Shown piece after piece: positions 1 through 9,996 of a stretch of DNA of 42,668 nucleotides (position 1 is the first letter of the stretch; the number at the start of each line of letters is the position of its first letter). The stretch covers positions 1 through 42,668 of the forward strand of contig NZ_JAJNAL010000041.1 of assembly GCF_022271405.1 (NCBI RefSeq), given 5' to 3'. A program made the position numbers and the translations under genes. Source of the stretch: Rhodopseudomonas infernalis. GTDB lineage: Bacteria; Pseudomonadota; Alphaproteobacteria; Rhizobiales; Xanthobacteraceae. Below the pieces are notes generated by a model, which worked only from the letters and a program-made list of their open reading frames with translations, was not told the origin of the DNA and searched no databases.

Positions 1-55
1 AGGATCCAGTATCCTAGAGCGTTGCCATTGATCACGAGCGCTCTGGAAGACTGGG

Positions 56-76
56 CCGCCCGGTCAAGCCGGGCGG
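56..76 (-). terminator. Possible terminator hairpin downstream of livK
   Basis: An 8-bp inverted repeat (CCGCCCGG, 5-nt loop, CCGGGCGG) lies about 55 nt beyond the livK stop codon. There is no U-tract on the minus strand, so it is a weak candidate for intrinsic termination. It may instead only protect the 3' end of the transcript. This is inference from the sequence alone. Confidence 0.35.
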
Positions 77-131
77 TGACGGTGTGTGGGCGTGGAGGCG
101 TTTCGTTAAACCGCTGTGTGAAGCTTTCGCC

Positions 132-1244
132 TCACATCGCCTTGGCGATTTCCGCGTAGTTGCCCTTGTTGTCCCATTTGTAGACGACGTAGTCGATCGC
201 CTTGATGTCGCCCTTGGCGTCGAACGCCATCTTGCCGAGCACGGTGTCCCATTCGCCGGCCTTGATGGCCTCGATCACCTTCTTCGGGTCGGTCGACTTG
301 ACCTTTGCGACGGCCTGCGACCAGACCTGGAACGCCGCGTAAGTGTACAGCGTGTAGCCTTCCGGATCGATGCCCTTGGCCTTGAACTTCTCGACGATCG
401 CCTGGGCGGTCGGCTTGTTGCGCGGGTCGGGGCCGAAGGTGAACAGTGTGCCTTCCGCGAGCGGGCCGGTGATCGAGGCGAATTCCTTGTCGTTCATCGC
501 GTCGCCGGCCATCATCACCGTCTTCAGGCCCTGATCGCGCATCTGGCGCAGGATCAGGCCGGCTTCCTGGTGATAGCCGCCGATGTAGACGAGATCGATG
601 TTGTCGCGCTTCAGCCGAGAGACGATCGAGTTGAAGTCCTTGTCGCCCTTGTTGTAGGACTCGAACATCTTCTCGGTGAAGCCGGCCTTGTTCAGCGCCT
701 TCTTGGTCTCGTCGGCGAGACCTTTGCCGTAGGTGGTCTTGTCGTTGAGGATCGCGACGTTCTTGCCCTTGTAGTTCTTGACGATGTAGTCGGCGGCGAC
801 CAGGCCCTGCTGATCGTCGCGGCCGCAGACGCGCAGCACGTTCCACAGCTTGCGCTCGGTGAACAGCGGGTTGGTGGAGGCCGGGGTGATCTGCAGCGTG
901 TTGCCGTCCGCATAGGCTTCGGACGCCGGGATCGACGACGACGAGCAGAAGTGCCCGGCGACGAACGGAATGCCGTCGCCGGCGATCTTCTCGGCGATCG
1001 AGCGAGCCTGTTTGGGATCGCAGCCGTCGTCGCCGGTCTGCAGCTTGAGCTGCTTGCCGAGCACGCCGCCGGCCGCATTGAGATCGGCGACAGCCTGGTC
1101 GGCGCCGTTCTTCAACTGGCGGCCGAACGCCGACTCGCCGCCGGTCATCGGACCGGCGACCGCGACCGTGATGTCCTGCGCCAGCGCCGTCGTCGACAGC
1201 GCCAGCGAGGCGCCGAATGCCAAACCGAGAAGCTTGAGTTTCAT
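132..1244 (-). CDS. livK: Branched-chain amino acid/amide ABC transporter substrate-binding protein (LivK-like)
   Basis: This is a periplasmic solute-binding protein of about 370 residues that would deliver branched-chain amino acids or related amides to the LivHMGF complex. The start is the ATG opening MKLKLLGLAF, preceded by an AGGGATC-type ribosome site. The first ~22 residues form a Sec signal peptide (hydrophobic core, cleavage after ALAQ). The mature part begins DITVAVAGPMTGG and follows the type I periplasmic-binding (Peripla_BP_6) pattern, with ASTNP and the central TYGKGLADE segment. An in-frame extension upstream of this ATG has no signal character and was not used. It is the last gene of the liv operon, 165 nt after livF. 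The family is certain. The ligand is not, because these paralogues also bind urea, amides or aromatic acids. Confidence 0.93.
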   Translation of the reverse strand: MKLKLLGLAFGASLALSTTALAQDITVAVAGPMTGGESAFGRQLKNGADQAVADLNAAGGVLGKQLKLQTGDDGCDPKQARSIAEKIAGDGIPFVAGHFCSSSSIPASEAYADGNTLQITPASTNPLFTERKLWNVLRVCGRDDQQGLVAADYIVKNYKGKNVAILNDKTTYGKGLADETKKALNKAGFTEKMFESYNKGDKDFNSIVSRLKRDNIDLVYIGGYHQEAGLILRQMRDQGLKTVMMAGDAMNDKEFASITGPLAEGTLFTFGPDPRNKPTAQAIVEKFKAKGIDPEGYTLYTYAAFQVWSQAVAKVKSTDPKKVIEAIKAGEWDTVLGKMAFDAKGDIKAIDYVVYKWDNKGNYAEIAKAM

Positions 1245-1409
1245 GGAGTGATCCCTGCGGTGAGACTGCAATTGGTTGGCCGCGCCCGACGCGGATCGCA
1301 GGCGCGACGTTCGCGGCATTGTGGCTGATTTTGATGGCAAGTCATCGACAAAATGCCGCATCGGCTGCGGCGCGCTGGCACATTCTGCCGCAGGCGGTCA
1401 CGCGCGGTG

Positions 1410-2150
<741 letters not shown>

Positions 2151-2175
2151 GACGCGGCCTCTCCGCGGTCACTTC

Positions 2176-2267
2176 CGTCATGGCCGGGCTCGTCCCGGCC
2201 ATCCACGCCTTTTCCGGCAATGCGCAGCAAAGGCGTGGATGCCCGGCACAAGGCCGGGAATGACGAC
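2176..2267. repeat. REP-like palindromic repeat between livG and livF
   Basis: The element opens with CGTCATGGCCGGGCTCGTCC and closes with an inverted counterpart, AAGGCGTGGATGCCCGGCAC...GGGAATGACG. It can fold into a long hairpin. A second copy of the same family is at 28299-28388. Such GTCATGGCCGGG palindromes are dispersed in Bradyrhizobium and Rhodopseudomonas chromosomes. Its place within the liv operon makes a role in mRNA processing or attenuation possible but unproven. Confidence 0.8.
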
Positions 2268-2286
2268 GGAATGTGTAGCAAAGCCC

Positions 2287-3123
2287 TCACAGCCCGAGCT
2301 CCTGCTCGACGGCTTCGACCTCTTCGTCTTCGACGCCGAGGTAGGCTGCGATGACGCGCTGGTCGTCGCGGATTTCGGCGGGCGTGCCGCCCGCGATCTT
2401 GACGCCGTAGTCGAGCACGACGACAGCGTCGGAAATTTCCATCACCACGCTCATGTCGTGTTCGATCAGCAGGATCGACGTGCCGCCCGCGCGGATCTTG
2501 CGCAGTAGGTCGCTCAGTTCGGCGCTCTCGCGGGCATTGAGGCCCGCGGCCGGCTCGTCCAGGCACAGCAGCACCGGCTCGGTGCACATCGCCCGCGCGA
2601 TTTCAAGCCGGCGCTGGTCGCCATAGGGCAGGTTGCCGGCGGCCTCGTCGGCGCGGCCGCGCAGCCCGATCTCGTCGAGCCAGAACGTGGCGCGGTCGAT
2701 CGCCTTCTGCTCCGCCGCGCGCCATGAGGGCGTGCCGAACAGGCCGAGCAGCGTGAAGCCGGAGGCGCGTAGCAGCGCGTTGTGCTGCGCCACCATCAGG
2801 TTTTCCAGCGCCGTCATGCCGGGAAACAGCCGAATGTTCTGGAAGGTGCGCGCCACCTTGGCGATCTTGGTGATACGGAAGTCGTTGAGCTTGTCGAGCC
2901 GGTGCGTTGCGCCGTCCTGGTGGATCAAGCTGATCTTGCCGCCGCTCGGCTTGTAGAAGCCGGTGATACAGTTGAACACCGTCGTCTTGCCGGCGCCGTT
3001 CGGGCCGATCAGCGCGGTGATCTTGCCGCGCTGCGCGGCGAACGACAACTCGTTGACGGCGACGATGCCGCCGAACCGCATCGTCAGGCCGTCGACGCGG
3101 AGGATGTCGCGATCCGCACTCAT
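2287..3123 (-). CDS. livG: Branched-chain amino acid ABC transporter ATPase LivG
   Basis: This is the second cytoplasmic ATPase of the liv system, 278 residues. It begins MSADRDILRVDGLTMRFGG. Walker A GPNGAGKTT is near residue 42, the signature region is LPYGDQRRLEIARA, and Walker B is LLCLDEPAAGLN, where the AGLN variant is characteristic of LivG. The ATG overlaps the livM stop by 4 nt (ATGA), so the two are translationally coupled. A longer in-frame reading upstream runs through livM in another frame and is not real. The C-terminal region carries the usual extended LivG tail ending in an acidic EDEEVEAVEQE segment. Confidence 0.96.
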   Translation of the reverse strand: MSADRDILRVDGLTMRFGGIVAVNELSFAAQRGKITALIGPNGAGKTTVFNCITGFYKPSGGKISLIHQDGATHRLDKLNDFRITKIAKVARTFQNIRLFPGMTALENLMVAQHNALLRASGFTLLGLFGTPSWRAAEQKAIDRATFWLDEIGLRGRADEAAGNLPYGDQRRLEIARAMCTEPVLLCLDEPAAGLNARESAELSDLLRKIRAGGTSILLIEHDMSVVMEISDAVVVLDYGVKIAGGTPAEIRDDQRVIAAYLGVEDEEVEAVEQELGL

Positions 3124-4448
3124 CCGTGGCCTTCCTTGACGAGGTCGGACGAGATCGCCTGCTTGTGCTGCAGATACACGGTCGGCGCGCGGTGGCCGAT
3201 CAGGCCGCGTGGCCGCCACACCATCAGGAACACCATCGACAGGCCGAACACCAGCATGCGGAACTGATCGAGGCCGCGAAACAGCTCGAAGCCGCCGATC
3301 AGCGTCAGCGCCGCCAGCGCGACTCCGAGCTGCGAGCCCATGCCGCCGAGTACGACGATCGCCAGCACCAGCGCCGACTCCTGGAAGGTGAACGACTCCG
3401 GTGAGATGAAACCCTGCCGCGTAGCGAAGAACGCGCCGGCGAAGCCGCCGAACATCGCCCCGGTGGCGAAGGCGGTGAGCTTCGTTGTGGTGGTGTTGAT
3501 GCCGAGAGCGCGGCACGCGACTTCGTCCTCGCGCAGCGCTTCCCAGGCGCGGCCGATCGGCAGCCGGCGCAGCCGGATCGTCGCCCAGTTGGTGATCAGC
3601 GCCAGCGCCAGGATCAGATAGAACAGGAACACCAATCGGTGCGACGGCGAGAACGGAATGCCCAGCATCGCCGCAAGGCCGTTCTCGCCCGGCGTCAGGG
3701 GGATGCCGAACATGGTCGGGCGCGGAATGCCGCTGATGCCGTTCGGGCCGCCGGTCAGGCTCTGCCAATTGATGATGACCAGGCGGATGATCTCGCCGAA
3801 TGCCAGCGTGACGATGGCAAGATAGTCGCCGCGCAGCCGCAGCACCGGGAATCCGAGCAGCACACCCCAGAACGCCGCGAGAATGCCGGCGAGCGGCAGG
3901 CAGACCCAGAACGACAGGTCGAAATTGGTGGCGAGCAGCGCGTAGGAATAGGCGCCGACCGCGTAGAACGCGACGTAGCCGAGATCGAGCAGGCCGGCGA
4001 GGCCGACCACGATGTTGAGGCCCCAGCCGAGCATCACGTAAGTGAGAACGAGGATGCCGAGATCGAGAATGTAGCGCTGGTCGTAGAAGATCACCGGCAC
4101 CAGCACCGTGAAGATCAGCAGCGCCGGCGCGACGACGCGGCCGGCGAGGCTGAGCGTCTTGCGCGCGCCCTCCGGCATCAGCTTCGGCGTATCGACCGGT
4201 CCCCACCAGCGTCGCAGCAATTCGACCACGATCGAGCCGAAGAACACCGCCGCGACCATTCCGGCGAGGTCGCCGAACCGCGTCCAGTAGATCAGCCCGC
4301 CTTCGGGGCCGGCCTCGGTCCGCACGCCGATCATCAGCGAAAACAAAACCAGCGCCACAAGGGCGCTGATCAAGGCTTTCTTCAAAATGAATCCCAGGCC
4401 GACTTTGGCGGCGATGGGCGCGGTTCCGGCGGGTGCGAGTTCAGCCAC
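3120..4448 (-). CDS. livM: Branched-chain amino acid ABC transporter permease LivM
   Basis: This inner-membrane permease of 442 residues forms the translocation channel with LivH. It starts at a GTG 10 nt after the livH stop. It is long for the family because of an N-terminal extension of about 110 residues with two hydrophobic segments before the conserved core. The core (YILDLGILVLTYVMLGWGLN, then GLAGLLDLGYVAFYAVGAY) is the classical LivM signature, followed by the EEVACRALGIN cytoplasmic loop that contacts the ATPases. Its end overlaps livG. No frame damage is visible. Confidence 0.95.
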   Translation of the reverse strand: MAELAPAGTAPIAAKVGLGFILKKALISALVALVLFSLMIGVRTEAGPEGGLIYWTRFGDLAGMVAAVFFGSIVVELLRRWWGPVDTPKLMPEGARKTLSLAGRVVAPALLIFTVLVPVIFYDQRYILDLGILVLTYVMLGWGLNIVVGLAGLLDLGYVAFYAVGAYSYALLATNFDLSFWVCLPLAGILAAFWGVLLGFPVLRLRGDYLAIVTLAFGEIIRLVIINWQSLTGGPNGISGIPRPTMFGIPLTPGENGLAAMLGIPFSPSHRLVFLFYLILALALITNWATIRLRRLPIGRAWEALREDEVACRALGINTTTTKLTAFATGAMFGGFAGAFFATRQGFISPESFTFQESALVLAIVVLGGMGSQLGVALAALTLIGGFELFRGLDQFRMLVFGLSMVFLMVWRPRGLIGHRAPTVYLQHKQAISSDLVKEGHG

Positions 4449-4458
4449 GTCGACCCGC

Positions 4459-5376
4459 TCAGACTTTTTCGACTTCGGGACGGCCGAGCAGGCCGGTCGG
4501 CATGAAGATCAGCACGACGATCAGGATCGAGAACGCCGCGACGTCCTTGTACTCGACCGAAAAATACGCCGACCACATCGTCTCGATCAGCCCGATCAAC
4601 AGCCCGCCGAGCATCGCGCCCGGCAGCGAGCCGATGCCACCGAGCACGGCGGCGGTGAACGCCTTGATGCCGGCGACGAAGCCCATGAAGAAGTCGACCA
4701 GGCCGTAATACAGCAGGTACATCATGCCCGCGACGGCGGCGAGCGCGGCGCCGATCACGAAGGTCATCGAGATGGTGCGGTCGACATCGACGCCGAGCAG
4801 CGACGCCATGGTCTGGTCCTGCTCGCAGGCGCGCATGTCGCGGCCGAGCCGCGTCTTCGCCACCAGCCAGGTGAAGATCGCCAGCAGCACGATGGTGGTG
4901 ATCACCACCACGATCTGGACATTGGACAGCCGCACGACGAAGCCGTCGGCGCTCTCGTGCAGCGTGTAGCCGCCGGTGATGATCGGCGGCACCGGCTTGA
5001 CGCGGGCGCCCTGCGACACCTGGGCGAAATTCATCAGCACGAACGACATGCCGATCGCCGACAGCATCGGGGCGAGGCGGAACGAGTGCCGCAGCGGCCG
5101 GTAGGCGATCCGCTCCACGGTCCAGCCGTAGAGCGCCGTGATCGCCATCGACACCAGCAGCACGACCAGCAGGATCAGCGGCACGAAGGTGAGGCCGAAC
5201 GACACCAGGATCAGGAAACTGATCAGGGCGATGAAGCCGCCGATCATGAAGATGTCGCCATGGGCGAAATTGATCATGCCGACGATGCCGTAGACCATCG
5301 TGTAGCCAATCGCGATCAGGCCGTAGATGGAGCCGAGCACGAGGCCGTTGATGAGCTGCTGGGCGAAATAGTCCAT
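4459..5376 (-). CDS. livH: Branched-chain amino acid ABC transporter permease LivH
   Basis: This inner-membrane permease of 305 residues is the first gene of the liv operon. The chosen start is MDYFAQQLINGLVLGSIYGL, which matches the usual LivH N-terminus. The in-frame upstream extension is arginine-rich and non-hydrophobic, unlike the family. Characteristic motifs are GYTMVYGIVGMINFAHGDIFM and the coupling loop RACEQDQTMASLLGVDVDR. The end shows the GALPGAM-like segment GSLPGAMLGGLLIGLIE. The 336-nt region upstream holds no gene on this strand and should carry the operon promoter. Confidence 0.95.
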   Translation of the reverse strand: MDYFAQQLINGLVLGSIYGLIAIGYTMVYGIVGMINFAHGDIFMIGGFIALISFLILVSFGLTFVPLILLVVLLVSMAITALYGWTVERIAYRPLRHSFRLAPMLSAIGMSFVLMNFAQVSQGARVKPVPPIITGGYTLHESADGFVVRLSNVQIVVVITTIVLLAIFTWLVAKTRLGRDMRACEQDQTMASLLGVDVDRTISMTFVIGAALAAVAGMMYLLYYGLVDFFMGFVAGIKAFTAAVLGGIGSLPGAMLGGLLIGLIETMWSAYFSVEYKDVAAFSILIVVLIFMPTGLLGRPEVEKV

Positions 5377-5712
5377 GCGCTGCCGTGGCCTAACTTCAAA
5401 AAATCGAAATCCCACAATTCGAGCCGGCGGCCGTGATCGTCCGCCGCGCCAGACGCGATGCGGCGAGGCTCCGGCAGCCAGAACGTCGCGTCGCTTGCAG
5501 ATTTTGTAACAGTGCGAAGCGTTTACGGCAACAGCCGAGCCCGTTCGACCTTTGCCCCTGTGGACGATCGTCGGCAGCGTAGGTTCCGCCGCCACGTCGC
5601 TGCCGCGCAAACGCCCCGCAATCATCACGCCGCGAAAAGGTCAATTCCGCAACCGTTTTAACCGCGAGGGCGTTGATATGCCGGCTGATGCAAACAGCCG
5701 AAGGAGGACTCG
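5377..5712. other. Intergenic leader between livH and the 50-residue gene
   Basis: This 336-nt stretch separates two divergent transcription units and should contain the promoters of the liv operon (minus strand) and of the small gene (plus strand). I see no convincing -35/-10 pair, no RNA gene and no long repeat. The only clear signal is the AAGGAGGA ribosome site at its right end. Confidence 0.5.
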
Positions 5713-5865
5713 ATGTCGAATCAGAATCAAGCCAATCCGACGCCCAGCCAGAAGCCCGGCCAGCAACAGCAGGGCAGTGGGGCGAAGCCGGGTCAGCAGC
5801 AGCAGGATCCGAGTCGGCAAGGCACTACCCAGAGGGGCAATCCGCAGCAGGGCCAGCACGGCTAG
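5713..5865 (+). CDS. Small Gln/Pro/Gly-rich protein, 50 residues, unknown function
   Basis: The product starts MSNQNQANPTPSQKPGQQQQ and continues with a near-repeat of the same pattern (GAKPGQQQQDPSRQG). It is hydrophilic, has no cysteine, no signal peptide and no aromatic residue, and is probably disordered. Evidence for translation is a near-ideal AAGGAGGA Shine-Dalgarno 5-6 nt before the ATG, an intact frame and a strong intrinsic terminator 40 nt after the stop. The two KPGQQQQ units suggest internal duplication. I cannot assign a function. Short Gln-rich stress or cold-induced proteins are one possibility, but that is speculation. Confidence 0.7.
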   Translation: MSNQNQANPTPSQKPGQQQQGSGAKPGQQQQDPSRQGTTQRGNPQQGQHG

Positions 5866-5905
5866 CGCGACCTTCAGCGTCGCAAGACTCTCTCCAGGAG
5901 TCGGG

Positions 5906-5929
5906 AAACCCGCCGAAAGGCGGGTTTTT
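5906..5929 (+). terminator. Intrinsic terminator after the 50-residue gene
   Basis: A perfect 9-bp stem (AAACCCGCC / GGCGGGTTT) closed by a GAAA tetraloop runs into a T-tract. This is a textbook rho-independent terminator and indicates that the small upstream gene forms its own transcription unit. Confidence 0.92.
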
Positions 5930-6125
5930 CTTTGCCTGGCCGCAAGCAAACGCAAATTTGGTGCCGTGGGGCCTGATTGAATGCGACCTGTCGCCCGCTT
6001 CCACAGGGTTAATGGAAATTAAGGTTAACAAAGCGTTTCCGTTGTCCCTCGTCGTTAACCGGGTTTAGCTCGACGCGTCCGTTCCCTGACCCAGGGAGAC
6101 GCGGCCTGCAGCGGGAATCACGGCG

Positions 6126-6647
6126 ATGGCGAACTGGCGGATGAGCTCTGCGAACGGCGTGTTGATCGCCGCCTACTTCATCCCGACCTGGCTGATCATC
6201 TCGTTCCGGATCATGGTATCGCCGATCCACGCGTTCTATGAGCGGCCGAACATCTCGGTGGCGATCTTCCTCAGCGACCACTTCCATCTCGCGGCCGTGT
6301 CGACGGTGCGGGCGGCCTGGCTGTTGGCGCTGGCCAAGGTGACGGTCGCGGCATTCTTCGCGTTGTTTCTGGCGCTGCTGACGCGCCCCGCGATTCGCAA
6401 GTCCGGCGGCTGCGACGAGGCGCTGGCGATCGCGCTGTCGCTCGGCAGCATCATCAGCTTCGCCAGCATGCTGATGGCCTCGCATGCCGGCGAGATGGAG
6501 GCGATGCGCCTGCATGCGACCGAACTGCTGCTGCTGCTCGGCACCGCGATCGTGATGCTGGTCGAGCGGCCGGCCGCCATTGTCGTGCCGGCCGAGGAGC
6601 GGGTGGAGCTGACCTCGAACTACCCGCAAGCCGCGCAGAATTCCTGA
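6126..6647 (+). CDS. Integral membrane protein of unknown function
   Basis: The product has 173 residues with about four hydrophobic segments (near residues 10-30, 58-85, 100-118 and 128-145) and a soluble, acidic C-terminus. No catalytic or transport motif is recognisable. The start ATG has only a weak GGGAA site, and a second ATG (MSSANGVLIAAYF) lies five codons in. It is separated from the cox genes by about 170 nt and need not belong with them. I do not recognise the family. It reads like a lineage-restricted hypothetical protein. Confidence 0.7.
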   Translation: MANWRMSSANGVLIAAYFIPTWLIISFRIMVSPIHAFYERPNISVAIFLSDHFHLAAVSTVRAAWLLALAKVTVAAFFALFLALLTRPAIRKSGGCDEALAIALSLGSIISFASMLMASHAGEMEAMRLHATELLLLLGTAIVMLVERPAAIVVPAEERVELTSNYPQAAQNS

Positions 6648-6820
6648 TCGCGCCCTGACGAAGCGACCGCACGTCTCCTATATCGCAATGCGCAAAGCTC
6701 GTATGCCTGCGGGCTCATAACTCCCGGGGCCACGGCGCCTTTTGCTTTCGCGTCGCGCGTGCTTTATTTGTCCGGGAACGCCGCCGATGAAGGTGGCCGA
6801 CGATAGCGGGAGGACGATCC

Positions 6821-7285
6821 ATGGCCATGACGATGAACGGCGAAGTCCAGCTGGACGCGCCGAAAGATCTGGTGTGGACCAAACTCAACGATCCTGAAGT
6901 TCTCAAGCAGTGCATCCCCGGATGCGAAGAGCTGGAAAAGACCGAAGACCAGGAGGGCTTTCGCGCGGTCGCCAAGTTGAAGGTCGGTCCGGTGTCGGCG
7001 CGCTTCAAAGGCCGCGTCACGCTGAGCGATCTCGATCCGCCGAACGGTTACAAGATCACCGGCGAAGGCGAGGGCGGCGTTGCCGGTTTTGCCAAGGGCG
7101 GCGCGACTGTCGCCTTGAGCGAGAAGGACGGCGGCACGCTGCTGTCCTACGACGTCGAGGCGCATATCGGCGGCAAGCTGGCGCAGCTCGGCCAGCGGCT
7201 GATCAACGGCTCGGCCAAGAAGCTCGCCGACGAGTTCTTCACCAACTTCTCCAAGGCGGTTCAGAACGGCAACGGCGCGGCCTGA
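6821..7285 (+). CDS. coxG: CoxG-like carbon monoxide dehydrogenase accessory protein (SRPBCC fold)
   Basis: The product of 154 residues begins [19 protein letters not shown] and contains the CoxG hallmarks: the [10 protein letters not shown] segment, [12 protein letters not shown], and [13 protein letters not shown]. Members belong to the START/SRPBCC superfamily. CoxG is known from aerobic CO dehydrogenase clusters, where it is thought to help place the enzyme at the membrane. The start is supported by GGGAGGA about 7 nt upstream. It opens the cox-type cluster and is separated from coxS by 199 nt, so coxS may have its own promoter. Confidence 0.9.
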   Translation: MAMTMNGEVQLDAPKDLVWTKLNDPEVLKQCIPGCEELEKTEDQEGFRAVAKLKVGPVSARFKGRVTLSDLDPPNGYKITGEGEGGVAGFAKGGATVALSEKDGGTLLSYDVEAHIGGKLAQLGQRLINGSAKKLADEFFTNFSKAVQNGNGAA

Positions 7286-7484
7286 CGCGCCGATCGCTTC
7301 GCTGCACGACCCGATCGATCACGCGGTCGTTATCACGCATCTGTCATCCAGGCTCACGCCGGATGACGTTCCGATCCGAGGTTGCCGATCCGGAGCGGTC
7401 CCCCTAAGATATCCTCAAGAAACACAACTAAAGCGCGAATGGGCTGCCGTGCAACGCGGCGGTGCGCAAGCAACGAGAGGGCCG

Positions 7485-7970
<486 letters not shown>

Positions 7971-8025
7971 TCGCGCGCACAACAATACGGCTGCTGGCCA
8001 GGGTCGAGGAAGCTAGGGAAGCTCG

Positions 8026-8877
8026 ATGTACGAATTCAAATATCACCGCCCCGGGACCGTCCGTCAGGCTGCGAACCTGCTGATCAAGAACGAGGACGCC
8101 AAGCTGATCGCCGGTGGCCACACGCTGCTGCCGGTGATGAAGCAGCGCCTCGCGGCGCCGCCGCATCTGGTCGACCTGTCGCACATCGAGGGCCTGAACG
8201 GCATCGAGATCAAGGGCCGTTCGCTGGTGATCGGCGCCACCGCCAAGCACGCCGAAGTCGCCAATTCGGCGGTCGTCGGCGAGGCGATCCCGGCGCTGGC
8301 CGAACTGGCGTCGCTGATCGGCGATCCCGCGGTGCGCCACAAAGGCACGATCGGCGGCTCGCTGGCCAACAACGATCCGACCGCGGACTATCCGGCGGCC
8401 GTGATGGCGCTCGGCGCCACCATCGTCACCAACAAGCGCAAGCTGAAGCCGGAAGAGTTCTTCCAGGGCCTGTTCACCACCGCGCTGGAGCCGGACGAGA
8501 TCATCGTCAAGGTGCAGTTTCCGCTGCCGAAGAAGGCCGCCTACGTCAAATTCCGCAACCAGGCCTCGCGCTACGCGCTGGTCGGCGTGTTCGTCGCGCG
8601 GCGGCCGTCGGATGTTGCCGTCGCGGTCACCGGCGCAGGCTCCGAAGGTGTGTTCCGGGTGCCGGCCTTCGAGGAGGCACTGAAGGCGCGCTTCAATTCG
8701 AAGTCGCTCGAGGGCATCCATGTGCCGCACGACAACCTCAACAGCGATCTGCACGGCAGCGCCGAATATCGCGCGCATCTGATCAGCGTGCTGGCCAGGC
8801 GCGCGGTCGATGCCGCCAACGTCAAGCCGGAAAAGACGCTGCCCAGCGAGCCGACGACCGCTCCGTCGGCCGGTTAG
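8026..8877 (+). CDS. coxM: CoxM-like FAD-binding medium subunit of a molybdenum hydroxylase
   Basis: The product of 283 residues is the flavoprotein subunit of the xanthine dehydrogenase/CO dehydrogenase family. Two FAD-binding motifs are intact: AGGHTLLP at residues 29-36 and [16 protein letters not shown] at 108-123. Their positions match those known for Oligotropha CoxM. The C-terminal CO_deh_flav domain follows ([16 protein letters not shown]). The start has an AGGGAAG site. The gene is followed after 5 nt by the MoxR gene, so it is co-transcribed with the maturation genes. Confidence 0.93.
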   Translation: MYEFKYHRPGTVRQAANLLIKNEDAKLIAGGHTLLPVMKQRLAAPPHLVDLSHIEGLNGIEIKGRSLVIGATAKHAEVANSAVVGEAIPALAELASLIGDPAVRHKGTIGGSLANNDPTADYPAAVMALGATIVTNKRKLKPEEFFQGLFTTALEPDEIIVKVQFPLPKKAAYVKFRNQASRYALVGVFVARRPSDVAVAVTGAGSEGVFRVPAFEEALKARFNSKSLEGIHVPHDNLNSDLHGSAEYRAHLISVLARRAVDAANVKPEKTLPSEPTTAPSAG

Positions 8878-8882
8878 CAGCC

Positions 8883-9791
8883 ATGACGACGGCATCTGCG
8901 CCTGCCTCGGTCGATGCCACGCTCGACCTGCTGACGTCGCGCGGCTACCTGGCCGAGCGCTCGCTCGCCACGGTCGTGTTCCTGGCGCTGCGCATGGGGC
9001 GGCCGCTGTTTCTCGAAGGCGAGGCCGGCGTCGGCAAGACCGAGATCGCCAAGGTGCTGTCGGCCGCGCTGGGCCGCAAGCTGATCCGGCTGCAATGCTA
9101 CGAGGGCCTCGACGTCGCCTCCGCGGTCTACGAGTGGAATTCGTCGGCGCAGATGATCGCGATCCGGTTGGCGGAAGCCGTCGGCGACACCGATCGCGGC
9201 CAGCTCTCCAGCGACATCTTCTCCGAGCACTATCTGATCAAGCGGCCGCTGCTGCAGGCGCTTGAGCCTGACGTTGCCGGCCCGCCGGTGCTGCTGATCG
9301 ACGAGCTCGACCGCGCCGACGAGGCGTTCGAAGCTTACCTGCTCGAAGTGCTCAGCGACTTCCAGGTGACTATCCCGGAGTTCGGCACCATCAAGGCGCC
9401 GGCGCCGCCGATCGTGATCGTCACGTCGAACCGCACGCGCGAGATCCACGACGCCTTGAAGCGCCGCTGTCTGTATCACTGGGTCGACTATCCGGATGCG
9501 CAGCGCGAGCTCGCGATCGTCAAGTCGCGCGTGCCGGGGATTTCGGAAAAGCTGTCGCAGCAGGTGGTGACCTTCGTCCAGGCGCTGCGCGAGCAGGATT
9601 TCTACAAATCCCCCGGCGTCGCCGAGACGATCGACTGGGCCACGGCGCTCACCGAACTCGACGCCCGCGCGCTGACCGCCGAAGTCGTCGGCGACACGCT
9701 GGGCGCACTGCTGAAGTATCAGGACGACATCACCCGCATGCAGGGCGACGCACTGGCAAAGTTGGTGAAGGACGCGACCGAGGATAAGTAA
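8883..9791 (+). CDS. coxD: MoxR-family AAA+ ATPase (CoxD-like)
   Basis: This cytoplasmic AAA+ ATPase of 302 residues has Walker A GEAGVGKT at 46-53 and Walker B VLLIDELDRADE near 138, followed by sensor 1 (IVIVTSNRTRE). In Oligotropha, CoxD is a chaperone-like ATPase needed to build the [CuSMoO2] centre of CO dehydrogenase. Related MoxR proteins work with a VWA partner, and that partner follows here as the next gene. Its presence suggests that the cluster served a molybdenum enzyme requiring active-site maturation. Confidence 0.93.
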   Translation: MTTASAPASVDATLDLLTSRGYLAERSLATVVFLALRMGRPLFLEGEAGVGKTEIAKVLSAALGRKLIRLQCYEGLDVASAVYEWNSSAQMIAIRLAEAVGDTDRGQLSSDIFSEHYLIKRPLLQALEPDVAGPPVLLIDELDRADEAFEAYLLEVLSDFQVTIPEFGTIKAPAPPIVIVTSNRTREIHDALKRRCLYHWVDYPDAQRELAIVKSRVPGISEKLSQQVVTFVQALREQDFYKSPGVAETIDWATALTELDARALTAEVVGDTLGALLKYQDDITRMQGDALAKLVKDATEDK

Positions 9792-9841
9792 TAGCCTTAT
9801 TGGTTTGTTGCTTGCTTCGGCTTTCGCCACAACGGCAGCGC

Positions 9842-9944
9842 GCTCCCTCTCCCGCTTGCGGGGGAGGGTTGGGGTGGGGGAGCCCTAGGCACCGTGCTCG
9901 CGTCGCCCTCACCTCAGCCCTCTCCCGCAAGCGGGAGAGGGAGC
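9842..9944. repeat. Palindromic repeat between coxD and coxE
   Basis: GCTCCCTCTCCCGCTTGCGG on the left is matched on the right by the inverted CCCTCTCCCGCAAGCGGGAG plus AGGGAGC, with additional internal symmetry (CCCGCAAGCGGG). This is a CCCTCTCCCGCaaGCGGGAGAGGG element of the kind scattered in rhizobial genomes. It fills most of the 205-nt coxD-coxE gap and could form a long hairpin in the mRNA. Confidence 0.8.
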
Positions 9945-9996
9945 AGGCCGTGCTCGGAGTGAGGTCGTGGCACTGACAAGTTGAGAGGGTGTGCGA

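Noticed and set aside
3124-4206. An N-terminal extension of LivG running through livM
   Set aside because: It reads livM in another frame and has no family resemblance. The ATG at 3121-3123 has the ATGA overlap typical of this operon.
7971-8025. A possible remnant of coxL between coxS and coxM
   Set aside because: The 55 nt show no coxL coding trace, only a plausible ribosome site for coxM, so no pseudogene is called.
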